From contig CALAJV010000026.1 of assembly GCA_937922805.1 (NCBI GenBank), positions 1 to 64,000 on the forward strand: a DNA stretch of 64,000 bases, given 5' to 3'. Positions within the stretch are counted from its first letter, which is position 1; each line of letters opens with the position of its first letter. Under the pieces are notes generated by a model that had not been told where the DNA came from, ran no database searches, and saw nothing but the letters and a program-made list of their open reading frames with translations. Below, piece after piece: positions 59,219 to 64,000 of this stretch. This DNA is from an uncultured Acidimicrobiales bacterium. GTDB lineage: Bacteria; Actinomycetota; Acidimicrobiia; Acidimicrobiales; SZUA-35. A program made the translations under genes and the position numbers.

Positions 59219-59752
59219 TCACTCACTCCATTGTTGGCGCATAACTTCGTAGAGAGCGCCGGTGGTGGCCTGAGCGACGTTCAACGAACCAACCTTGCCG
59301 ATCAAAGGAAGGTATCCAGCCATGTCGACGGCGGCCAGCGTTTCCTTTTTGACCCCACGATCTTCGTGTCCAACAACGAGACAAATATCGGCAGAAAGAT
59401 CTAGGTCGAACATCGGGCGAGCATTGGCCGACAACTCAACAGCAACCGTCTTGAACCCCTGCCCAGCTGCGGCGTGAACCGCTTCTGTTGCTTCGCCTAC
59501 CGGTTGAAACTCGATGAACCGGTCACAGCCAAGAGCTGTTTTGGCTACTTTGGCATGAGTGGGTGGCAACGAGTTTTCGGTGTACCAAAGCTGCTCGGCT
59601 CGGTAGGCGGCAGCGGAACGAATGATCGATCCCACGTTGTACGGGTTCTGAACTCCATCGAGGATGATGGCGAGTCGGCTATTGCTTCGGCGGCGCCAAT
59701 CTCGATGGAGTCGCTTTAATTCAGTCGGTGAAAGGTTTCGATGCTCAGCCAT
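59219..59752 (-). CDS. SpoU/TrmH family RNA 2'-O-methyltransferase
   Basis: SPOUT methyltransferase with the three motifs LDGVQNPYNVGSIIRSAAAY, CLVVGHEDRGVKKE and YLPLIGKVGSLNVAQATTGA, the last forming the trefoil knot that binds SAM. It is 177 residues from ATG 59752 (a TTG at 59764 is also possible). Short TrmH-like enzymes of this size methylate tRNA or rRNA ribose; the target cannot be told from sequence. It follows the class I methyltransferase gene by 36 bp on the minus strand and probably shares its transcript. Confidence 0.88.
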   Translation of the reverse strand: MAEHRNLSPTELKRLHRDWRRRSNSRLAIILDGVQNPYNVGSIIRSAAAYRAEQLWYTENSLPPTHAKVAKTALGCDRFIEFQPVGEATEAVHAAAGQGFKTVAVELSANARPMFDLDLSADICLVVGHEDRGVKKETLAAVDMAGYLPLIGKVGSLNVAQATTGALYEVMRQQWSE

Positions 59753-59788
59753 ATTCGTATCCAACTCTACTCGTCGTGAAGCTGTTCC

Positions 59789-60430
59789 TCATGGTGGAGC
59801 AGGGCCGAGGTGCCGTTGCGATGGGCTGACGTCCAGCAGTCGGTAGCGGGAGCGAGAACATCGTCGGTTGGTCGGCCAACCCTCGTTGGTAAGCCATCGC
59901 TGAAGACTGTCGGATCCAAGATGTTTTTGAACAACGAGATGGCCAGAGCCTGATGGATTCAGCAGCGGAAGCCACTGGCGCAGCAAACCGTGGAGCGCTG
60001 CTTTACCGATTCGGATTGGTGGGTTAGACCAGATCCGATCGACGGTCAGGTCGTTTGGAAACTCGGTTGGGTCGATCACTGTGAGATTTTTCAGCCCGGC
60101 TCGGTCGGCATTCTCGGCGCACAGCTCACGGGCTCGGGAGTTAATTTCGACTGCCCACACGTGCGCCGTCGGGTTCCGGAGGGCCAATGTGATAGCGATT
60201 GGTCCATAGCCTGCCCCAAGATCGACCAACGTGGCATCGCCAGGAACCGGTTCGGGGCCGTCTAAGAGAAGCAGCTTTGTTCCAGCGTCAATCGAAGAGC
60301 GGGCAAAAACCCCAGAATCAGTGGTGAAGTCGAGGCTTAGATCCGGTAGGACGAGCGAAACCTCGCTCCGGTTGGAATCTACTGTTGGCTCACTGTCAAA
60401 GTAGTGTTTTCGATCTTTTTTCGGCTCCAC
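59789..60430 (-). CDS. Class I SAM-dependent methyltransferase, RsmC/RlmG-like
   Basis: The Rossmann-fold methyltransferase has SAM motif I VDLGAGYGPIAITLAL, acidic motif II WAVEIN, and the catalytic SNPPIRIGK, which corresponds to the NPPF motif of RsmC/RlmG-type N2-guanine methyltransferases. It begins HYFDSEP, as in short RsmC-like proteins. The frame is open up to 60628, which would overlap def; GTG 60430 gives 213 residues matching the family and has TACCGT 8 nt upstream. It diverges from def with 42 bp between starts. Likely an rRNA methyltransferase; the exact base is unknown. Confidence 0.85.
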   Translation of the reverse strand: MEPKKDRKHYFDSEPTVDSNRSEVSLVLPDLSLDFTTDSGVFARSSIDAGTKLLLLDGPEPVPGDATLVDLGAGYGPIAITLALRNPTAHVWAVEINSRARELCAENADRAGLKNLTVIDPTEFPNDLTVDRIWSNPPIRIGKAALHGLLRQWLPLLNPSGSGHLVVQKHLGSDSLQRWLTNEGWPTNRRCSRSRYRLLDVSPSQRHLGPAPP

Positions 60431-60460
60431 ACGATAGAACGGTACCGCCCGTCGTCGCGC

Positions 60461-60466
60461 TAAGCT
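60461..60466 (+). promoter_or_regulatory. Probable -10 element of a leaderless def transcript
   Basis: TAAGCT is followed by 6 nt and ATG 60473. There is no Shine-Dalgarno. Confidence 0.45.
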
Positions 60467-60472
60467 CAAAAC

Positions 60473-61024
60473 ATGTCTGCTCCGTACAAAGTCCGAGTCT
60501 TCGGAGATCCGGTCTTGCGTAAAGTAGCCGAAGATGTGTCCGATATCGATGGCAAACTGGTCAAGCTTGTCGACGACATGCTGGAAACGATGTACGCCGA
60601 ACCAGGTATCGGCTTGGCCGCCCCTCAAGTCGGCGTGCAGCGCCGACTATTCGTGTACGACATTGGCGATGGACCAGAAGCGATTGTGAATCCGGTCATC
60701 AATGAGTCGGACGGAGAGTGGACTTACGAAGAAGGTTGTTTATCAGTTCCCGGTTTGTTCTGGGAGATTGTTCGCCCCAAGCAAATTCATGTAACCGGCG
60801 TCGATTTAGACGGCAACGATGTGTCACTAGAAGCTGATGAGCTTTTGTCCCGCTTGTTTCAACACGAGCTTGACCACCTTGATGGCATTATGCTGATCGA
60901 TCACCTCGATGACGAGACTCGTAAAGCCGCGCTTAGAACGCTTCGGGAACGGTACGCCGACGTGGAGACCAAACCGTCACTGGGTCTGAACCTTCCTCCA
61001 TCAGGTGGCTTATCCCTTCCATGA
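60473..61024 (+). CDS. def: Peptide deformylase
   Basis: Def removes the formyl group from new proteins. All three motifs are present: GIGLAAPQ (45-52), EEGCLSVP with metal ligand C89, and QHELDHLDG with H131, E132 and H135. It has 183 residues. It is followed by fmt, which adds the formyl group to initiator tRNA, with a 4-bp overlap (ATGA), so the two opposing steps are co-expressed. The start has TAAGCT 6 nt upstream and no Shine-Dalgarno. Confidence 0.97.
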   Translation: MSAPYKVRVFGDPVLRKVAEDVSDIDGKLVKLVDDMLETMYAEPGIGLAAPQVGVQRRLFVYDIGDGPEAIVNPVINESDGEWTYEEGCLSVPGLFWEIVRPKQIHVTGVDLDGNDVSLEADELLSRLFQHELDHLDGIMLIDHLDDETRKAALRTLRERYADVETKPSLGLNLPPSGGLSLP

Positions 61025-61953
61025 CGGAATCGAATGGTGATGGCGAGCCCAAGCCCGCCATCGCCGCACTGGCGTCGCCACCTTCTTCTATTTCTGATGT
61101 CGTCTTTTTGGGAACTCCAGAAGTTGCGGCCATTACGCTTCAGGCGTTGATCGACTCACCAATTCGAGTGGTTCACGTGATCACCAAACCTGACAAGCGC
61201 CGCGGCCGGGGTTCTAAGCTGAAGCGTTCGCCGGTTTCTGAGCTAGCGGCCGAATATGACATCCCGGTAAGTCACGACCCAGCTGAAGCCCCATCGTTAG
61301 AAGTCGATCTTGGGGTAGTCGTGGCCTTTGGCCAACTCATTCGTCGGCCAGTGTTGGAACAGCTGGCGATGGTCAACCTTCACTTCTCACTATTGCCACG
61401 GTGGCGCGGTGCTGCCCCGGTAGAGCGAGCGATTTTAGCTGGTGATCAAACCACTGGTGTTTGTGTCATGGAAGTCGCTGAAGGACTCGATGTCGGCGAT
61501 GTCTATGCCAAAGCGTCTGCCGAGATTGGCACTGACGAGACAGCAGACGAGCTTCGCGACCGCCTAGCGGTGATCGGGTCGAAGCTGTTAGTTGAACAGT
61601 TAACCTCCGGACTGGACGATCCAATTCCTCAAGCTGGTGAACCAACCTATGCATCCAAGCTCGATCGAACTGAGTTTCGGCTCGATCTCTCCGAATCGGC
61701 AGAGGTCGTCCATCGTCGGATAAGGGTGGGTCGGGCATGGTGCCAGTTTCGGGATCGTCGTCTTATCGTGACTGTGGCTCGATTGGCTTCAGAAGCTCCG
61801 AAACTAGAACCTGGCGAGCTACGGGGACAATTCTTAGGTACAGGGCAAGGGGTAATCGAAGTGGTATCTGTAAAGCCTGAGGGCAAGCGAGATATGCCGG
61901 TCGGAGACTGGTTGAATGGCGTCACGCCAAGCGCGAGTGAACGCCTCTCATGA
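61021..61953 (+). CDS. fmt: Methionyl-tRNA formyltransferase
   Basis: Fmt formylates Met-tRNA(fMet) with 10-formyl-tetrahydrofolate. The FLGTPEVAAITLQAL start of the domain, the catalytic Asn-His block VNLHFSLLPRWRGAAPVERA, and the GLDVGDVYAKA segment with its Asp are visible, followed by the C-terminal tRNA-binding domain (EVVHRRIRVGRAWCQF). About 20 variable residues precede the conserved start. It has 310 residues. ATG 61021 overlaps def and the stop overlaps rsmB (ATGA). Confidence 0.96.
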   Translation: MTESNGDGEPKPAIAALASPPSSISDVVFLGTPEVAAITLQALIDSPIRVVHVITKPDKRRGRGSKLKRSPVSELAAEYDIPVSHDPAEAPSLEVDLGVVVAFGQLIRRPVLEQLAMVNLHFSLLPRWRGAAPVERAILAGDQTTGVCVMEVAEGLDVGDVYAKASAEIGTDETADELRDRLAVIGSKLLVEQLTSGLDDPIPQAGEPTYASKLDRTEFRLDLSESAEVVHRRIRVGRAWCQFRDRRLIVTVARLASEAPKLEPGELRGQFLGTGQGVIEVVSVKPEGKRDMPVGDWLNGVTPSASERLS

Positions 61954-63128
61954 GTTCATCTGAAACGGACCAAACCTTGGACGTGTCTGATCCGGCGGTC
62001 TCAGAGAGCCGATCGGGTCGAGGGGCCGAGAGTCGTCGTTTGGCAATCGAAGCTGTCCGGCGAATTGAAGTGAACGGTTCATACGCTAATATTCTGCTGC
62101 CATCCATGCTCGACAAGGCTGATTTGTCGCCAGAGGACAATCGGTTTGTTAGCTACCTTGTCTACGGAACCACTCGAATGAAGCGCTCTTGCGACTTTCT
62201 AGTTGATCGGTTTGTCGTCGGCGAGCCAGATGATCAGATTCGAGCAGCGCTTCGAGTAGGGGCGTATCAGCTCGCGTTTCTCAAGACTCCACCGCACGCT
62301 GCTGTTAGTGCCACCGTTGAAGCAGTTGAGGGACCAGGCCGGTCTATGGTCAATGCTGTTCTTCGCCGGGTTTCAGAAGCCCCAGTCGAATACCCGAGCC
62401 CTCAAATTGAACTTAGCTACCCAGATTGGGTCTACAAGTTGCTGGTTGACGAGCTTGGTTATGACACCGCCATAAAGGCAATGAAAGCGATGAACGAACC
62501 AGCCATGGTGCGTGTTCGCGATGATGGCTATGTGCAGGACTATGCGTCCCAGGCAGTCGTCAGCGCAATCGACGCTAAGGCAGGTGACCTTGTGATCGAT
62601 ATTTGTGCTGCTCCGGGAGGTAAGGCAACCGGGCTGGCTAAATCGGGAGCGACCGTGATCGCCGGAGATCGCAGAGCTAGTCGGGCGAACCTGATCGCCC
62701 AAAATGTTGAGCGGTTAGGCAGCGATGTTCTGCTCTACGTAGCGGATGGACGACACCTACCGATCCAGCCTGGTGTCGCTGATTGCGTTTTAGTCGACGC
62801 CCCATGCAGTGGGCTTGGAAGCCTGAGACGACGAGCTGATGCCCGGTGGCGGGTTCAAGCTGAGGACGTGGATCGGCTAGCCGAGCTCCAGCTGGAACTA
62901 ATCGATTCTGCTTTAGAGCTAGTCAAGCCTGGTGGCCGACTCGTCTACAGTGTTTGCACGTTCGGACAGGCTGAGGGCGAGGGAGTTGTGGCGAAGGTCA
63001 TTGAGGGCGGCAAGGCCCAGCTCAGCGAACTGCCCGAAGGTCGATGGGTGCCGAGAACCAACACGGCAATGCTTGTGCCCGGCGATTCAGATGGCATGAT
63101 GATTTCTTGTCTGAAGAAGGTCGGCTAA
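61950..63128 (+). CDS. rsmB: 16S rRNA m5C967 methyltransferase RsmB
   Basis: A NusB-like N-terminal RNA-binding domain (about residues 25-155; RLAIEAVRRIEVNGSYANIL, VSYLVYGTTRMK) precedes the catalytic domain. SAM motif I is IDICAAPGGKATGLA, and the two cysteines of m5C methyltransferases are in DAPCSGLG and YSVCTF. It has 392 residues. ATG 61950 overlaps fmt. def-fmt-rsmB is a common operon in actinobacteria. It is convergent with the last gene, 7 bp away. Confidence 0.96.
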   Translation: MSSSETDQTLDVSDPAVSESRSGRGAESRRLAIEAVRRIEVNGSYANILLPSMLDKADLSPEDNRFVSYLVYGTTRMKRSCDFLVDRFVVGEPDDQIRAALRVGAYQLAFLKTPPHAAVSATVEAVEGPGRSMVNAVLRRVSEAPVEYPSPQIELSYPDWVYKLLVDELGYDTAIKAMKAMNEPAMVRVRDDGYVQDYASQAVVSAIDAKAGDLVIDICAAPGGKATGLAKSGATVIAGDRRASRANLIAQNVERLGSDVLLYVADGRHLPIQPGVADCVLVDAPCSGLGSLRRRADARWRVQAEDVDRLAELQLELIDSALELVKPGGRLVYSVCTFGQAEGEGVVAKVIEGGKAQLSELPEGRWVPRTNTAMLVPGDSDGMMISCLKKVG

Positions 63129-63135
63129 CGTCCTG

Positions 63136-64000
63136 CTACCGGTGACCAATTGTTCGAAGGAAGACACCGGATCGAACCTTCGGTAAGAAATAGGTAGATT
63201 TCGGTGGCATCGTAAGGCCCTTGTCAGCAGCCGCTACTAGGGCCTCGATCGGTACCGGGCGCATGACGAATATTGCCTCCTGTGGCGTTAGATCAATTGC
63301 GGAGACGCTTTGCGCATCGCCAGGGCCGGAACGGTACCTCAACCGGGTTCCCGGCGATGATTCGTCGATGTCTAAGACCGGGTGTAGAAGTTGACTGCTC
63401 AGCCGGACTGGGTCCAGATCAGCTAACGGGTCTTCCGTCGTTCCGCCGAACGGAAGGTCAACGAATAGCCAAACCTGGTTGCCGTCTGAATCGACTCCGC
63501 CGACAACTAGTTCAGAATCTTGGCGCTGATGGAACGTCTCAGTCGAGCCACTTCGAACTGCGAACTTTTTACTCAACAAGGTATGGAGGCTGTCGAAGTC
63601 CGCAATCGAAACAACTCGGTGAAATGCATGATTCTTGATTTGGTCAGAAGGGAAAGCGGCACAGAGCATCCAGTCGGCATCATTTGCCAATTCGCTCGCT
63701 GGATCTAGCCGGTGCCGCAATCGAGAAGCTGCGGCAGCCCGATGATGCCCATCGATTAGGTAAAACGTCGATTGTTCGAGGGCGGTGCTGATCGAGTCGT
63801 TCTGACTCTTGTCGATAGCCCAGATCTGTTGCCGAAGTCCGTCGGGCGACACGAAATCCAGTGCCGGGTCTGCTGCTGTGCTCGCCGCTAAAAGGTCGGA
63901 GAATTCCTTCGTCGGGTCGAAGGTCAGAGCTATCGGACTTGATTGGGCACCAACAACTTCGAAATGATTGGCCAGGTGATCGGCTCGCTCGCCTTTTATT
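63136..64000 (-). CDS. DUF1015 family protein, 5' end outside window
   Basis: The reading frame continues in the minus direction to the window edge with no stop, so the gene is cut and the apparent GTG at 63852 is internal. The part that can be read has the DUF1015 signature FYLIDGHHRAAAASRLRH, a LCAAFPSDQIKNHAFHRVV block, and the usual C-terminus MPPKSTYFLPKVRSGVFLRT. The upstream part beyond 63852 also fits the family (GERADHLA near the edge). DUF1015 proteins have no settled function. Convergent with rsmB. Confidence 0.88.
   Translation of the reverse strand, partial: IKGERADHLANHFEVVGAQSSPIALTFDPTKEFSDLLAASTAADPALDFVSPDGLRQQIWAIDKSQNDSISTALEQSTFYLIDGHHRAAAASRLRHRLDPASELANDADWMLCAAFPSDQIKNHAFHRVVSIADFDSLHTLLSKKFAVRSGSTETFHQRQDSELVVGGVDSDGNQVWLFVDLPFGGTTEDPLADLDPVRLSSQLLHPVLDIDESSPGTRLRYRSGPGDAQSVSAIDLTPQEAIFVMRPVPIEALVAAADKGLTMPPKSTYFLPKVRSGVFLRTIGHR

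Noticed and set aside
60431..60628. N-terminal extension of the minus-strand methyltransferase over def
   Set aside because: It is the antisense of def and carries no family similarity; GTG 60430 starts just before the conserved part.
63136..63852. Complete short DUF1015 protein starting at GTG 63852
   Set aside because: The frame continues to the window edge with further DUF1015-like sequence, so that GTG is internal.
1..64000. Defence island, prophage or transposon
   Set aside because: No integrase, transposase, terminase, restriction, toxin-antitoxin or CRISPR gene was recognised; the window is nearly all housekeeping genes.

Overview
The window looks like a chromosomal stretch from an actinobacterium, most likely of the class Acidimicrobiia. 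Support comes from a PIP synthase-PatA-PimA triad for phosphatidylinositol mannosides, an actinobacterial-type integration host factor (mihF) in front of gmk-rpoZ-coaBC-metK, a motor-dead actinobacterial PriA, the pdxST / YebC / ruvCAB / queA-tgt / yajC-secDF / rel / hisS-aspS order, and a fused shikimate kinase-dehydroquinate synthase. By eye the base composition is moderate (about mid-50s % GC), which would suit a free-living, possibly aquatic lineage better than the very GC-rich actinobacteria. The taxonomic call is inference. I saw no tRNA, rRNA, IS element, prophage, CRISPR array or defence island.

Layout. 1-1695: 3' part of an acidic, repeat-rich, tail-anchored protein. 1854-4677: PIM lipid genes. 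4802-6813: a catalytically dead M48-like membrane protein coupled to a DUF3048 protein. 6961-9531: pdxS, pdxT, yebC. 9560-11601 (minus): a two-gene ABC exporter. 11687-19887: ruvC-ruvA-ruvB-queA-tgt-yajC-secD-secF. 20065-25499: rel, hisS, aspS. 25530-26711 (minus): a membrane-anchored low-complexity protein. 26964-34627: rarA, two small envelope-type proteins, alaS, ruvX, mltG, aroE. 34780-40450: DUF4388 protein, prepilin peptidase, aroK-aroB fusion, Xaa-Pro peptidase, efp, nusB. 40581-43742: CAP-domain protein, enoyl-CoA hydratase, YczE-like membrane protein. 43861-53167: pyrimidine locus pyrR-pyrB-pyrC-carA-carB-pyrD-pyrF with an RNA leader. 53244-59211: mihF-gmk-rpoZ-coaBC-metK-priA. 59219-60430 (minus): two methyltransferases. 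60473-63128: def-fmt-rsmB. 63136-64000 (minus): partial DUF1015 gene.

How the genes work together. Most are housekeeping genes in tightly packed operons whose junctions overlap by 4 bp (ATGA, GTGA, TTGA and, strikingly, CTGA). Many first genes lack a Shine-Dalgarno sequence and instead carry a TANNNT hexamer 6-8 nt before the start codon, which suggests leaderless mRNAs. The pyrimidine locus holds everything from carbamoyl phosphate to UMP except pyrE and is preceded by a clear PyrR-binding hairpin, a mutually exclusive pairing and an intrinsic terminator that falls inside the pyrR reading frame.

Best leads for new biology: the pyr leader, which appears to combine Shine-Dalgarno occlusion with attenuation inside the pyrR reading frame; a perfect 14-bp repeat before carA that builds a chain of two coupled five-codon mini-ORFs; CTG start codons at two operon junctions; a tRNA-guanine transglycosylase whose three zinc cysteines are replaced; an M48-family protein that has lost its whole HExxH motif; and a SecD with two extra N-terminal membrane helices and an acidic insert of about 160 residues. 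No single completely unknown multi-gene system is evident.
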